From positions 87,964 through 151,963 of the forward strand of contig CAWIUB010000035.1 in the NCBI GenBank assembly GCA_963839175.1: DNA of 64,000 nt, read 5' to 3'. The notes under the pieces were generated by a model that searched no databases, was not told the DNA's origin, and saw only the letters and a program-made list of their open reading frames with translations. This DNA comes from CAWIUB01 sp963839175 (GTDB lineage: Bacteria > Actinomycetota > Actinomycetes > Mycobacteriales > Jatrophihabitantaceae). Position numbers and translations under genes: made by a program. Of the stretch, positions 8,107 through 18,357 are shown in pieces (the stretch's first letter is position 1; the number at the start of each line of letters is the position of its first letter).

Positions 8107-9632
8107 CCATGACCCTGCCCACCCACGACTCGATCGTCACCGAGACGAGCGCGATCCTGCGTCGGCTCGGGGTGACAAGCGGAGTGACCCGCGGCGATCT
8201 GGCGGTACGCTCGCCCATCACCGGCGGCGAGATCGCCCGCGTGCAGTCACACACCGCCGACCAGGTGCGCGAGATCGTCGGACGGGCACAGGACGCGTTC
8301 CTGGCCTGGCGTACAGTTCCGCCGCCGGTCCGTGGCCAGTTGGTGCGCGAGTTGGGCAACCTGCTGCGCGAGCACAAGGACGACCTGGGCGCGCTCGTCT
8401 CGATCGAGGCGGGCAAGATCCGCTCCGAGGGCCTAGGCGAGGTCCAGGAGATGATCGACATCTGCGACCTGGGGGTCGGGCTGTCCCGCCAGCTGTTCGG
8501 CTGGACGATTGCGTCCGAACGTCCCGGCCACCGGATGATGGAGCAGTGGCACCCGCTGGGTGTTGTCGGGGTGATCAGCGCGTTCAACTTCCCGGTGGCG
8601 GTCTGGTCGTGGAACGCCGCGCTCGCGCTCGTCTGCGGCGATCCCGTGGTCTGGAAGCCGTCTGAGAAGACGCTGCTCACCGCGCTGGCCTGCCAGGCGC
8701 TGGCGGCCGAGGCGGCGCGCCGCGTCGGCGCGCCCGAGGCGATCACCTCTGTCGTCCTCGGCGCCGTGGCCGTCGGCGAAGCGCTGGTCGACGACCCGCG
8801 GGTGGCCCTGATCAGCGCCACCGGGTCGACCCGGATGGGCCGGGCGGTCGCGCCGCGGGTGGCGACCCGGTTCGGCCGGCTGCTGCTCGAGCTCGGCGGC
8901 AACAACGCGGCCATCGTCGCCCCGTCGGCCGATCTGGACCTCAGCGTCCGCGGCATCGTCTTCTCGGCAGCCGGGACCGCCGGGCAGCGCTGCACCTCAC
9001 TGCGACGGGTCATCGCGCACACCGCGATCGCCGACGACCTGGTCGCCCGGTTGACGGCCGCCTACCAGACCCTGCCGATCGGCTCACCGCTGGCCGATGG
9101 AACCCTGGTCGGCCCGCTGATCGACCCGGCTGCGCACGACGGCTTCACCACCGCGCTGGATAAGGCTCGCGCGGATGGCGGCGAGGTAGTGGCCGGTGGT
9201 GAGCGGGTGCTGGCCGACGAGGCCCCAGGCGCCTACTACGTGCAGCCCGCCATCGTGCGGATGCCCACGCAGACCGATGTGGTGCGCACCGAGACGTTCG
9301 CGCCGATCCTCTATGTGCTGACGTACGACGAATTCGATGAGGCGCTCTCGCTGCACAACGACGTGCCGCAGGGCCTGTCGTCCTCGATCTTCACGCTGAA
9401 TGTGCGCGAAGCCGAGCGGTTCACCGCTCCAGACGGTTCGGACTGCGGGATCGCCAACGTCAACATCGGGCCGTCTGGCGCCGAGATCGGCGGCGCCTTC
9501 GGGGGTGAGAAGGAGACCGGCGGCGGCCGCGAATCCGGCTCGGACGCCTGGAAGGCGTACATGCGCCGCACCACCAATACGGTCAACTATTCGACCGAGC
9601 TTCCTCTGGCCCAGGGCGTCGAGTTTGGCTGA
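8103..9632 (+). CDS. Aldehyde dehydrogenase, ALDH7 type (piperideine-6-carboxylate dehydrogenase)
   Basis: The 509-residue NAD(P)-dependent aldehyde dehydrogenase has its catalytic residues visible: Asn162 (FNFP), Lys185 (WKPSEKT), Glu263 (LLELGGNN) and the nucleophile Cys297 (GTAGQRCTS). The GTAGQRCTSLRR block is typical of the ALDH7/antiquitin group, which oxidises alpha-aminoadipate semialdehyde. The GTG start overlaps the upstream stop (GTGTGA); an ATG two codons later is an alternative. With the upstream dehydrogenase it probably forms a lysine-degrading pair. The last 46 bp overlap the convergent PspC gene. Confidence 0.88.
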   Translation: MTMTLPTHDSIVTETSAILRRLGVTSGVTRGDLAVRSPITGGEIARVQSHTADQVREIVGRAQDAFLAWRTVPPPVRGQLVRELGNLLREHKDDLGALVSIEAGKIRSEGLGEVQEMIDICDLGVGLSRQLFGWTIASERPGHRMMEQWHPLGVVGVISAFNFPVAVWSWNAALALVCGDPVVWKPSEKTLLTALACQALAAEAARRVGAPEAITSVVLGAVAVGEALVDDPRVALISATGSTRMGRAVAPRVATRFGRLLLELGGNNAAIVAPSADLDLSVRGIVFSAAGTAGQRCTSLRRVIAHTAIADDLVARLTAAYQTLPIGSPLADGTLVGPLIDPAAHDGFTTALDKARADGGEVVAGGERVLADEAPGAYYVQPAIVRMPTQTDVVRTETFAPILYVLTYDEFDEALSLHNDVPQGLSSSIFTLNVREAERFTAPDGSDCGIANVNIGPSGAEIGGAFGGEKETGGGRESGSDAWKAYMRRTTNTVNYSTELPLAQGVEFG

Positions 9633-9919
9633 GCATCACTCGTTTCGCCAAGTTGTTCGACCCCCGGCGTGCCTACGGCCGTTGAGGGTCGAACAGCGTC
9701 TGGTTTGCGCGGGATGACGAGCCAGGCAACCAAGTAGGCAAGCACGCCGGTGCCGAAGCTGAGGACGGTCAGCACGACGAGCAGCAGGCGCACTAGGACC
9801 ACGTCGATTCCGGCATAGCGGGCCACGCCGGAGCAGACGCCGGCGATCCACTTGTCGTCGGCGCTGCGGCGCAGCAGTTTGGCTTGGGAAGCGGGGGTTT
9901 CGTATCGGGTCGTATTCAT
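9587..9919 (-). CDS. PspC-domain membrane protein
   Basis: The 110-residue protein has a PspC domain at about residues 14-75: KLLRRSADDKWIAGVCSGVA, then ARYAGIDVVLVRLLLVVLTV and a membrane helix ending LVAWLVIP. PspC proteins are small membrane sensors or regulators linked to envelope stress. The ATG at 9919 is chosen because MNTTRYETP begins the conserved part. The tail runs through a 42-bp inverted repeat (9654-9695) and into the end of the convergent aldehyde dehydrogenase gene, so the last 35 or so residues are probably not conserved. Confidence 0.83.
   Translation of the reverse strand: MNTTRYETPASQAKLLRRSADDKWIAGVCSGVARYAGIDVVLVRLLLVVLTVLSFGTGVLAYLVAWLVIPRKPDAVRPSTAVGTPGVEQLGETSDAQPNSTPWARGSSVE
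9654..9695. repeat. 42-bp inverted repeat, TTCGACC family, copy 1
   Basis: The arms TGTTCGACCC (9654-9663) and GGGTCGAACA (9686-9695) are perfectly complementary across a 22-bp GC-rich centre. The repeat lies just after the ALDH stop, inside the end of the pspC gene. Three similar units of 42-44 bp occur at 14797, 19557 and 33062. It may act as a bidirectional terminator, but no T-run follows. Confidence 0.75.
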
Positions 9920-10010
9920 GTCATCGATCATGCGTGCCGGGAGGCCGCCGCACATCCGGTACCGCCCCGACTCCACCCGGAGCTGACCCCGAGGCCGCCC
10001 GCGCCCTAAT

Positions 10011-10079
10011 GATCACGTCTTCCCCGCAAATCGACGCTGTCGGGCGGCGTCGGCACACAATTGCGGGGAAAACGTGATC
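10011..10079. repeat. Long inverted repeat after the transglutaminase gene
   Basis: The arms GATCACGTCTTCCCCGCAA (10011-10029) and its near-complement (10061-10079) match at 18 of 19 positions around a 31-bp loop. It lies just beyond the stop of the leftward transglutaminase gene, so it could serve as that operon's terminator. It could equally be a dispersed palindromic element. Confidence 0.7.
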
Positions 10080-10097
10080 CCTGAGCGGTCTCCAGCC

Positions 10098-10946
10098 TTA
10101 GGCGACCCGGGTGATCTCGACCCGGACGTCCAGGTCGGAGCTCGCGGACCCGCCTATGATTCCCATGATCGGCGGCACGTCGTTGTAATCACGGCCTCGC
10201 CCGACGATCACGTGTCGTTCACCGACCGGCGCGTCGTTGGTCGGGTCGTGCCCGGCCCAGTCGCCCAGCCACCACTCCACCCATGCGTGGCTTTCGCCCA
10301 CCGCTGCCTCGCCCACGACGGGTTGCTTGCTCGGGTGCAGGTAGCCGGAGACGTAGCGTGCCGGGATTCCGAGGTAGCGCAGTGCACCGATGAGCAAGTG
10401 TGCATAGTCCTGGCAGACGCCGCTGCGCGCCAACCACGCCTCGCGGGCGACAGTCTGCACGCCGGTCGAGCCGGGAAGGTAGGTCATCTCGTCGTTGATG
10501 CGTGTGCTCAGGGCCAGCGCCGCCTCGTGCGGGCCTCGATCTGCCGCGCACTGGTCAGCGATAGTGATCAGGTCGGGGTTCGCGGCGCTCGCCTCGGTCG
10601 CGACCAGGTACTCGGCGAACCGGTCGAGGACCCACTCCGCCGACAGGTCGGCCCAGGTGGTGTCAAGGCGGGGCGCGGGCCTGCCCGAACCGTCCACTTC
10701 GACCAGGCTGGTGGACTCGACCAGCAGGTCGCGGTGCGGGTTCTGCGCCTCGAAGACCTGCACGTGCGTGCCCCAGAAGTCGACGTACTGGTACTGCCAG
10801 GTGGCCTCGTCGACCTGCAGGACGGTCTCCAGTGGGATCTGCCAGGGCGTTCGCAGCGGGGTCAGCCGCACCTCGTTGAACGACGCCGTGACGGGCCGGT
10901 CGTAGGTGAAGTGCGAGGTGTGGGTGATACGCAGCCGCAGAGTCAT
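10098..10946 (-). CDS. Transglutaminase-like cysteine peptidase-fold protein
   Basis: The 282-residue protein has an N-terminal bacterial transglutaminase-like region (RITHTSHFTYDRPVTASFNE) and the transglutaminase core. Catalytic residues are visible as Cys in ARSGVCQDYAHL, His in ESHAWVEWW and Asp in GHDPTNDAPV. The start is ATG at 10946 with GGAGG upstream. It is third in an operon after the ATP-grasp and alpha-E genes, a set conserved in actinobacteria and proteobacteria. The set is thought to act on an amide or isopeptide bond, but its substrate is unknown to me. Confidence 0.87.
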   Translation of the reverse strand: MTLRLRITHTSHFTYDRPVTASFNEVRLTPLRTPWQIPLETVLQVDEATWQYQYVDFWGTHVQVFEAQNPHRDLLVESTSLVEVDGSGRPAPRLDTTWADLSAEWVLDRFAEYLVATEASAANPDLITIADQCAADRGPHEAALALSTRINDEMTYLPGSTGVQTVAREAWLARSGVCQDYAHLLIGALRYLGIPARYVSGYLHPSKQPVVGEAAVGESHAWVEWWLGDWAGHDPTNDAPVGERHVIVGRGRDYNDVPPIMGIIGGSASSDLDVRVEITRVA

Positions 10947-11061
10947 GAGCCGGCCTCCGAGCCGCGGGGCCCCCGCGAAATCGTGGAGCGATTTCGTGGG
11001 GTGCAGGGAGCACACTGCAGGAGCGCAGCGAGGAGGCCGGCGGGAAGCACAGGTCGATGGG

Positions 11062-11982
11062 TCACGAGGCCATCCAGGAGGTGACCACGCCGCGGGGGAA
11101 GTAGCGCCGGGTGACCGCGTCGCTCGCGACCGAGCAGGCACTCTGCACGCGTTCCATCAGGTGGTACAGGTCGTCGAACAACTCAGCCATCGGCGCGAAC
11201 TCCAACTCCGAGCGGATCATGCCGAGGGTGCGCTGCCCTTCGCCGCCACCGCGGGTCACCCGCTCGGACGGTCCGGACAGCTCGTCCAGGCATCGCTCGG
11301 CAGTGACGAGCGAAGTCATCAGCGAACGGGGGAACAGCGGGTCCAGCAGGAGGAACTCGACGGCCTGCCGGTCGTCGAGCACGCCGTGCGAACTGCGCAG
11401 GAACGCTTGGTAAGCGCCGCAGCTCTGCAGCAGCGTCACCCACGACGGCCCAGCGCTACCAGCCAGCGCGCGCGCTGCCACCAGCCGGGCGATCATGTCC
11501 GCACGTTCGATGCTGCGGCCGAGGACGAGGAACTGATACGCCTCGTCGCGCGACAGCGTGGCGTCGGCGGTGCCGTTGAACGCCGCGCACCGCTCCCGGA
11601 CCCAGGTGAAGAATGCATGCGGGCGCGACCGGCGGCTGGACCGACTCGCGTCGTGCCACGTGACGTTGATGCTCTCCCACAGCTCGGTCGAGATGATCTC
11701 CCGCGAACGGCGGGCGTTCTCCCGTGCAACGCCGAGCGAGCCGATGACCGAGGCCTGACTGGTCCGGTCCCAGGCGAGCAGATCAAGAACCTCGTCAGTG
11801 CCCGCGGGAGGCGTCACGTCCTTGCCCATGGCGGCCAGCAGGGATGCGCAGATCACGCCCTCCGACGCCCACGGCTCGTCGATGAGCAGGCTGAGGTGGA
11901 CGTCCAGGATGCGGCTGGTCTCCTCGGCCCGTTCGACGTAACGGCCGATCCAATAGAGGGATTCGGCGATGCGGCTCAGCAC
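11062..11982 (-). CDS. Alpha-E domain protein
   Basis: The 306-residue all-alpha protein begins MLSRIAESLYWIGRYVERAE, the signature of the alpha-E family, and has a matching second half (VLGRSIERADMIARLVAAR). It has no recognised catalytic motif. It overlaps the upstream ATP-grasp gene by 7 bp and precedes the transglutaminase gene, an almost invariant trio. It probably bridges or assists these two enzymes. Confidence 0.88.
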   Translation of the reverse strand: MLSRIAESLYWIGRYVERAEETSRILDVHLSLLIDEPWASEGVICASLLAAMGKDVTPPAGTDEVLDLLAWDRTSQASVIGSLGVARENARRSREIISTELWESINVTWHDASRSSRRSRPHAFFTWVRERCAAFNGTADATLSRDEAYQFLVLGRSIERADMIARLVAARALAGSAGPSWVTLLQSCGAYQAFLRSSHGVLDDRQAVEFLLLDPLFPRSLMTSLVTAERCLDELSGPSERVTRGGGEGQRTLGMIRSELEFAPMAELFDDLYHLMERVQSACSVASDAVTRRYFPRGVVTSWMAS

Positions 11983-13557
11983 GCGCGGCTCTGCTGCTGC
12001 TGCTGTTGTTGTTGGCGGATTTCCACGTCCACTGCGGCGTCCTGCTGCGGCAGCGCGCCGTGTTCGTGATCGGCGGACCGGTCGGGCGATCGCGTTGCGA
12101 TCTCGGGTGCGGCACCCGGGACGCGGTTGCCGGCGAGCACCCAGGTGTCCTTGGCGCCGCCGCCCTGGCTGGAGTTGACGACCAGCGACCCCTCAACGAG
12201 CGCCACCCGGGTCAGCCCGCCCGGCAGCACCCACACGTCGTTGCCGTCGTTGACGGCGAACGGGCGCAGGTCGACGTGCCGCGGTGCCAGCCCGTCGTCG
12301 CTCAACGTCGGCACGGTCGACAGCTGCACGACAGGCTGCGCGATCCAGCCGCGCGGATCGGCCCGCAGCGCCTTGCGGGCCCGGTCGAGCTCCTTGACGC
12401 TCGCCTGCGGCCCGACCATCAGCCCCTTGCCGCCCGAGGCGTCTACGGGTTTGACCACCAGCTCGGGCAGCCGCGCGAGTACCTCGTCGAGGGCGCCGCG
12501 ATCCTCCAGCCGCCAGGTCTCGACGTTGGGCAGAATCGGTTCCTCGGTTAGGTAGTAGCGCACCAGGTCCGGAAGGTAGGTGTAGATCAGCTTGTCGTCG
12601 GCGACTCCGTTGCCGACCGCGTTGGCAATCGTGACGTTGCCGGCTCGCGCCGCAGTCAGCAGCCCCGGGCAGCCCAGCATCGAGTCGTGCTTGAACTGCA
12701 CGGGGTCGAGGTACTCGTCGTCGACCCGCCGGTAGATGACGTCGACGCGCCGTTCGCCGCGGGTATCCCGCATCCGCACCGTGCCGCCGGAGCAGATCAG
12801 GTCGCGGCCTTCGACCAGCTCGACGCCCATCGTCCGGGCGATCCAGGCGTGCTCGAAGTAGGCGCTGTTGTAGACGCCCGGCGTCAGCACCACGACGCGC
12901 GGATCGGTGACGCCGGGTGGGGCCGCCTTGCGCAACGCGGCGAGCAATCGCTGCGGGTAATGGGAAACCGGCCGCAGCCGGACCTTGTGCAGGGTGTCGG
13001 CCCACTGCGGGCGCAGGGCACTACGGTTGGCCAGCACATAGCTGACGCCGGATGGCACCCGGACATTGTCCTCGAGCACCCGGAACGTGCCCTGCTCGTC
13101 GCGGATCAGGTCGATGCCGGCCACGTGCACCCGGACGCCGTTCGCGGGTTCGATGCCGTGGGCCTGGCGATGGAAGTGGCGCGACGACGTGACCACCCGG
13201 CGCGGTATGACGCCGTCGTCGACCACCCGCGCCGCGCCGTACACGTCCGCCAGGAACGCCTCGAGCGCCTTCACCCGTTGCCGGACGCCGGCCTCGATCG
13301 TCTGCCAGGTGTCGTCGTCGATGACGCGCGGCACGATATCGAGCGGGAAGGGACGCTCCTCTCCCCCGACATCGAAGGTAACGCCCTGATTGAGGTAGGC
13401 ACGAGCAAGGGATTCCGAGCTCGAACGCAGCTCGCTCGGTGCCCGAACGCTGCAGCGACTCGAACAGGGCCCGGTACGGTGCGCGCGCTTCGCCGGTGGC
13501 GTCGATCATCTCGTCCCACGCCGCACCTAGCCGGTAGTCGTCGAACAGGTCGCCCAC
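11976..13557 (-). CDS. Circularly permuted ATP-grasp protein (frameshifted)
   Basis: The N-terminal part (GTG at 13557, MGDLFDDYRLGAAWDEMID) and the main body (from PFPLDIVPRVIDDDTWQ onward) are in different frames. The break is in GAGCGAGCTG near 13434; removing one base gives a continuous family-like protein of about 526 residues. The body has the ATP-grasp type 2 landmarks ELVVKPVDASGGKGLMVGPQ and ADPRGWIAQP. It presumably activates a carboxylate for ligation, with the alpha-E and transglutaminase proteins downstream. The C-terminus ends in eight consecutive glutamines. A sequencing indel is more likely than a true mutation. Confidence 0.82.
11991..12014. repeat. CTG/TTG trinucleotide run encoding polyglutamine
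   Basis: Eight consecutive triplets (five CTG then three TTG on the plus strand) encode Gln8 near the C-terminus of the ATP-grasp protein. The run ends a few codons before the stop and just ahead of the alpha-E start, so repeat-length change would alter only the protein tail. Confidence 0.85.
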
Positions 13558-13670
13558 CTGAGAGATCGTATGGCGGAACTGTGTCGGCAGTGTGTCACCC
13601 GCGGATCCGGTCCGAGACAGTCATCCAGCGGTCTTTGTCTCACTTCGGGCAAAGTGGTCGGGTTGACTGG

Positions 13671-14760
13671 TCAGGCGCCTGTCCGAGCGGCGGCGAGCTC
13701 GAGACGTTCGTCCGGCTGTACGGCAGCGACGCGGACGAAGCCCGAGGAATGGGCGCCGTAGAACTCGCCCGGCGAGACGACGATCCCGACGCGTTTGGCC
13801 AGATCATGGGCTGCGGCCCAGGCGTCGCCGTCGGGGATGGCCACCCACAGGTAGAACGCGCCGTCCGGCAGATCCGCGACATAACCAGCTGCCGCCAGGA
13901 TCTGCCGCAGTCGGTGCAAACGATCGCAGATACCGCCCGCGCTGCGCCTCGACATGGGCGTCGTCGCCTAGCGCGAGGATGGCCGCGTTCTGCACCGGCC
14001 CCGGCGGCATCAGCCCAGCGTGCTTGCGCACCTCGCGCAGGTAGTGCACCAGCTCGGAATCACCCGCGTAGAAGCCGATTCTGGCGCCGGCGAAGTTGTC
14101 CCTCTTGGACAGCGAGTGCACTGCCAGGACGCCTTCCGTACCGTGCGCAAGGATCGTCGTCGGCGGGCTCGCCCAGCTGAACTCGGCGTAGCACTCGTCA
14201 GAGAGCACCGGCACGCTGCGCGCCCGGCCCCAGGCCGCCGCCGCGCCGAGGTCGCGCAGCTCGCCGGTCGGATTGCCCGGCGAGTTGACCCAAACGCACA
14301 GCGCCCGCTCGGCGTCCGCGTCGGCGACCTCGGCCAGCGTCTGGTAGGGCATCGCCCGCAGGCCAGCAAGGGTCGCGCCCATCTCGTACGTCGGGTAGCT
14401 GATCGCCGGGTAGAGGACGGTGTCGCGCGACGGATCACGCAGCTGGAGGTAGTGCGGGACAGACGCGACGAACTCCTTCGTACCGACACAAGCCGCCAAC
14501 TGGCTCGCCGGGTCGACCGTGGCGCCGAGCCGCCGCGCGATCCACTGTGCGGCGGCCGCCCGGAAGGCCGGCGTCCCGATCGAGGGTGGGTAGCCACGGG
14601 CCGTCTTGCCGCTGGCGAGCGCCGCGATCACCTCGGCGGGCGGCGGATCGCAGGGCGTGCCGATCGACAGATCGACCGCGCCCCCGTCGTGCCCAGCGGC
14701 GAGGGCGATCACCTCGTCGAGCCGCTCGTACGGGTACGGCGGCGGGACAAACCCACTCAT
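13671..14760 (-). CDS. dapC: Succinyldiaminopimelate aminotransferase DapC-like (frameshifted)
   Basis: This fold-type I PLP aminotransferase opens MSGFVPPPYPYERLDEVIAL (ATG at 14760). Its conserved blocks are ISYPTYEMGA, VNSPGNPTGE and the PLP-lysine region HSLSKRDNFAGARIGFY. The C-terminal end (DRLHRLRQILAAAGYVADLP to RVAAVQPDERLE) is in another frame; one extra base near 13935 accounts for it. The repaired length is about 362 residues, normal for actinobacterial DapC. It would make N-succinyl-LL-diaminopimelate for lysine and peptidoglycan synthesis. dapD and dapE are present at 28.9 and 27.6 kb, supporting the succinylase route. Confidence 0.82.
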
Positions 14761-14796
14761 GGATGCGCTCAGTCTCCTCAGATCTCCCCCAGACTC

Positions 14797-14838
14797 GTTC
14801 GACTCCAGATGCGTCCCAGCACGACGAGGGTCGAACAA
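14797..14838. repeat. 42-bp inverted repeat, TTCGACC family, copy 2 (imperfect)
   Basis: The arms GTTCGACTCC (14797-14806) and GGGTCGAAC (14828-14836) are the least perfect of the four copies. It lies between the end of the FAD/Fe-S oxidase gene and the dapC start, both leftward. Confidence 0.6.
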
Positions 14839-14843
14839 CCGTG

Positions 14844-17641
14844 TCATGCGGCGGGGCGAGATGGTCTGCCAGCAGCTCGGCGAGATGGATGCCTCGTCGG
14901 CGGGCGAGCTGGTCGAGCTGGGTGCGACAGGAGAAGCCGTCGGCGAGCACCACGGCAGTCGTGTGGCGCCGCGCGGACAGCTGGCAGCAGCGCCGTCTCG
15001 GCGACGGCCACCGACACGTCGTAGTGGCCGCGTTCGACGCCGAAGTTGCCCGCCAGCCCGCAGCAGCCGCCCACGGCGTCGATCGACGCGCCCGCGTCGG
15101 CCAGCAGTGCCACGTCGGCGTCCCAGCCGAGAACGGCGTGCTGATGGCAATGCGGCTGGGCGACACCGCGCACGTCGTCGAGACGGGGCGGCCGCCAGGT
15201 CGGCGTAGCCCGCAACAGCTCGGCAAGCGTGTGCGTCGCCGCGGCCACCTTCGCCGCATGGGGGTCGTCGGACAACAGGTCCGTCACGTCATGGCGTAAC
15301 ACGGCCGTGCAGGACGGTTCGAGCCCGACGATCGGCATGTCGGCGGGCAGCACGTCCAGGGTCCGCCGCAGCTGCCTGCGCGCGCCGTCGAGCTGGCCAG
15401 TCGAGATCCACGTCAGTCCACAGCAGACCGGACGATCGGGGATCCGCACCGAATAGCCGGCATCTTCGAGCACGTGCACGGCCGCGACACCGACCGCGGG
15501 CGAGAAGTGATCGGTGAAGGTGTCCACCCACAGCAGCAACGGATTCCCTTGCGTGGCAGGATGATTCGCGAACCATTGCCGGAAGGTGTACGGCGCGAAC
15601 GAGGGAAGCGGACGGCGAGCGTCGATGCCGCCGAGCCATTTCGCCACGCCCGCTACTGGACGAAGGCGAAGGGCGCCGTTCGCCAGCCCCGGCGCACGAG
15701 ACGCGAGCCTGGCCCAGCGCGGCAGCCAGCCGAGCGCGTAGTGCGACCGCGGCCGCAACCGTCGTCGATACCGCTGATGCAGCACCTCGGCCTTGTAGGT
15801 GGCCATGTCGATACCGGTTGGGCAGTCGCTCGCGCAGCCCTTGCACGAGAGACACAGGTCGAGCGACTCGGCCAGCTCGGCGGAACGCCAGTTCTTGACC
15901 AGCGAACCGTTGGCCAGCTCCTGAAGCACCCGCGCGCGGCCGCGAGTCGAGTCCTTCTCGTCCCGCGTCGCCAGGTACGACGGACACATCACCCCACCGG
16001 TGGACGTGGTGTCGGCCCGGCACTTGCCGACCCCGACGCAGCGATGCACCGCCGCGGTCAGGTCGCCGCCATCCTGACCGTATGCGAACGCCAGGTCGCG
16101 CCGCAGCGGCCGAGCCGCCGGCACTCGAAGGTCAGCGTCCAGTGCAGCGGGCGCCACGATCACGCCAGGGTTCAGCAGGTCGTCCGGGTCGAACAGGTGC
16201 TTGACGGCGGCGAACGTGCCGATGGCCTCGGGCGAATACATGTGCGGCAGCAGCTCGCCGCGGGCGCGGCCGTCGCCGTGCTCACCCGACATCGAGCCGC
16301 CATAGTTGCCGGCCAGCCGCGCGGCGTCCCTGACGAAATCGCGCAGCCGACGCGGTCGCTCCGCCAGCGGGAAGTCGATCCGCGCGTGCACGCAGCCGTC
16401 GCCGAAATGGCCGTACATCAGCCCGTCCAGGCCGTACTGATCCAGCAATCCGCGTAGCTCGCGCAGGTAGCCGCCGAGCCGCTCTGGGGGGACGGCGGAA
16501 TCCTCCCAGCCGGGCCAGGCCGGCTCGTTCGCGGGCGTCCGTCCGCCGAGACCGGCGCCGTCCTCGCGGATGCGCCATAGCGCTGCGGCCTCGCCGCCGA
16601 CGACGACGGCCGAGTCGAGGCAACCGGCGCCGGCGATCAGCGTCCCGGCTGCGGCCCGCGCCTCGTCGAGCGTCTCGCCGGCCGTCTCGACGAACAGCCA
16701 CCCCGCGCCGCGTGGCAGGTCCGGCACCGCGCCCGGACCGCGACGGGCTCGAACGACGTCCACCAGCCTGGCGTCCATGCCCTCGAGCGCTGCCGGGCCG
16801 CGCGGCAGCAGCGCAGGCACCGCGTCCGCAGCCGCCGCGAGGTCCGGGTAACCGAGCACCGCCAGCGCCGTTGCCGCCGGGCTGTGCACAAGACGGACGG
16901 TTGCCTGCAGGATCACGCCCAGCGTGCCCTCCGTGCCGACCAGGAACTTGGCCAGAGTCGCCGCCGTTCTCTGGCAGCAGGTGCTCGAGCGAGTAGCCGG
17001 AAACCTGCCGGGTGAACCGGCCGAACTCGGTCCTGATCAGATCGAGCCGGTCGCGCACGATCTTGTCCAGGCCGTCGATCGGCAATGGCTCCTGGCCATG
17101 GCGGCGAGCGGTAATGCGTTCTCCCGGAGCCGGTGACGAACTCGACGTCGACGACGTTGTCGGCGCTGCGCCCGTAGCGCAAGGCGCGGGATCCGCAGGC
17201 GTTGTTGCCCAGCGCTCCGCCGATGGTGGCGCGCGCATGCGTCGACGGGTCGGGACCGAACCGCAAACCGTGCGGCGCAGCGGCCGCGGTGATCGCGTCG
17301 AGTATGGCGCCTGGCTGTACGACGGCCGTCCGGGCATCGCGGTCGACCTGCAACACCTGGTTCAGATGCCGAGACAAGTCCGCCACGACGCCGGGCCCAA
17401 TGGCGTTGCCGGCGATCGACGTGCCGGCGCCGCGAGCGGTGAGTGGCACGGCGTGCTCACGACAGGTGTCCAGCGTGGCCAGCACCTCGTCCACGCTGCG
17501 CGGGAAGACGACCGCCGCCGGCACGACGCGATAGTTGGACGCGTCTGACGAATACTCGGCCCGCCGCCGGCGCGAATCGTCCACCTCGGCGACGCCCGCG
17601 CGCCGCAGGGCTGCGGCGAACGGGGCAGGCACCCGATCCAT
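14844..17641 (-). CDS. FAD-linked oxidase / Fe-S (GlpC-like) fusion protein (three frameshifts)
   Basis: Once repaired, the product of about 930 residues has an N-terminal FAD-binding PCMH domain (TARGAGTSIAGNAIGPGVV, then GNNACGSRALRYG), an FAD-oxidase C-terminal domain (LMYGHFGDGCVHARIDFPL, SGEHGDG), a 4Fe-4S pair (CVGVGKCRA, CLSCKGCASDCP) and CCG-type cysteine domains (CCGLTW, CCGLAGNFG). Such fusions oxidise 2-hydroxyacids, including D-lactate, and pass electrons to the membrane. The reading frame shifts near 17122, 16957 and 14980, each repairable by one base, and the exact C-terminal end is therefore uncertain. The start MDRVPAPFAAALRRAG at 17641 is well supported. Confidence 0.82.
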
Positions 17642-17656
17642 TCTGCTGCACCCGGT

Positions 17657-18088
17657 TCACTCGGTGAGCGGATCGAGCATCCGCAGCCCGGGGAACCGGG
17701 CAAAACCCCGATCGCTGGTGACTAGCGTTGCGCCCTGCTCGAGGGCGAGCGCCGCGAGATACGCGTCGGGCACGACGTTCGCCCGCGCCTGTGCCCGGCG
17801 CACGAGATCGGCGAAGATGGCCCAGTGCCGAGGGCCGGGCGCGACGATCGTCGCGGCAGGGGCCCGCCGAACGGTCTCGCAAAAGTCAAGCGCACCGTCG
17901 GGCGGTGTCGCCGGCGAGAAGAGACGGTGGTTTGTCACGATGCGGACAAAGGCGCTTAGCACCAAATCGCTCACACCGAATACCTCGGGCCCGGCCAGGC
18001 GCCTCTCCAGCCACTGGCGGTATTCATCGTGGTTTCGCGCATCGCGGCGGCGGGCGTTGATGAAGACGTTGACGTCAGCGATGAGCAC
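17657..18088 (-). CDS. vapC: VapC-type PIN-domain ribonuclease toxin
   Basis: The 143-residue PIN protein has the first Asp in MLIADVNVFI, acidic residues in VVPDAYLAALA and the C-terminal block TLVTSDRGFARFPGLRML. It closely resembles the toxin at 6024 in length, the VTNHRLF block and the RFPGLR ending, and probably belongs to the same subgroup. The GTG start overlaps the antitoxin stop by one base (TAGTG). Confidence 0.88.
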   Translation of the reverse strand: MLIADVNVFINARRRDARNHDEYRQWLERRLAGPEVFGVSDLVLSAFVRIVTNHRLFSPATPPDGALDFCETVRRAPAATIVAPGPRHWAIFADLVRRAQARANVVPDAYLAALALEQGATLVTSDRGFARFPGLRMLDPLTE

Positions 18089-18351
18089 TAGTCGTCACGC
18101 CGCGGCCACTCGTTGTCGCCGAGTGCCTCGGCGAGGGCTTCCTTGTCGTTGATGTCGACGAGGGGTTCGGCGTTCGGATCTCCGTCGGTCGGCAGCACGA
18201 TGCGAGTGGGGCGGCGTTTCGGCTCTGCCAAGCGGGCCAGCGTTGTCCGCAACGAGTCGTCGATGATCTCGCCGAGCGATCGGCGCTGACGGGCTGCCAG
18301 CACCTTCGCCTCGGCGAGCAGGTGCTCGTCAATGTTGACCGTCGTGCGCAT
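18088..18351 (-). CDS. vapB: VapB-type antitoxin (ribbon-helix-helix)
   Basis: This 87-residue protein begins MRTTVNIDEHLLAEAKVLAA, a ribbon-helix-helix DNA-binding N-terminus, and has a charged C-terminal tail for toxin binding. It is upstream of vapC with a TAGTG overlap. AT-rich DNA just upstream (18355-18385, ATATCATCATCTAGATGTAT) contains a short palindrome, a candidate operator for autoregulation. Confidence 0.87.
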   Translation of the reverse strand: MRTTVNIDEHLLAEAKVLAARQRRSLGEIIDDSLRTTLARLAEPKRRPTRIVLPTDGDPNAEPLVDINDKEALAEALGDNEWPRRDD

Positions 18352-18357
18352 GCTCGC

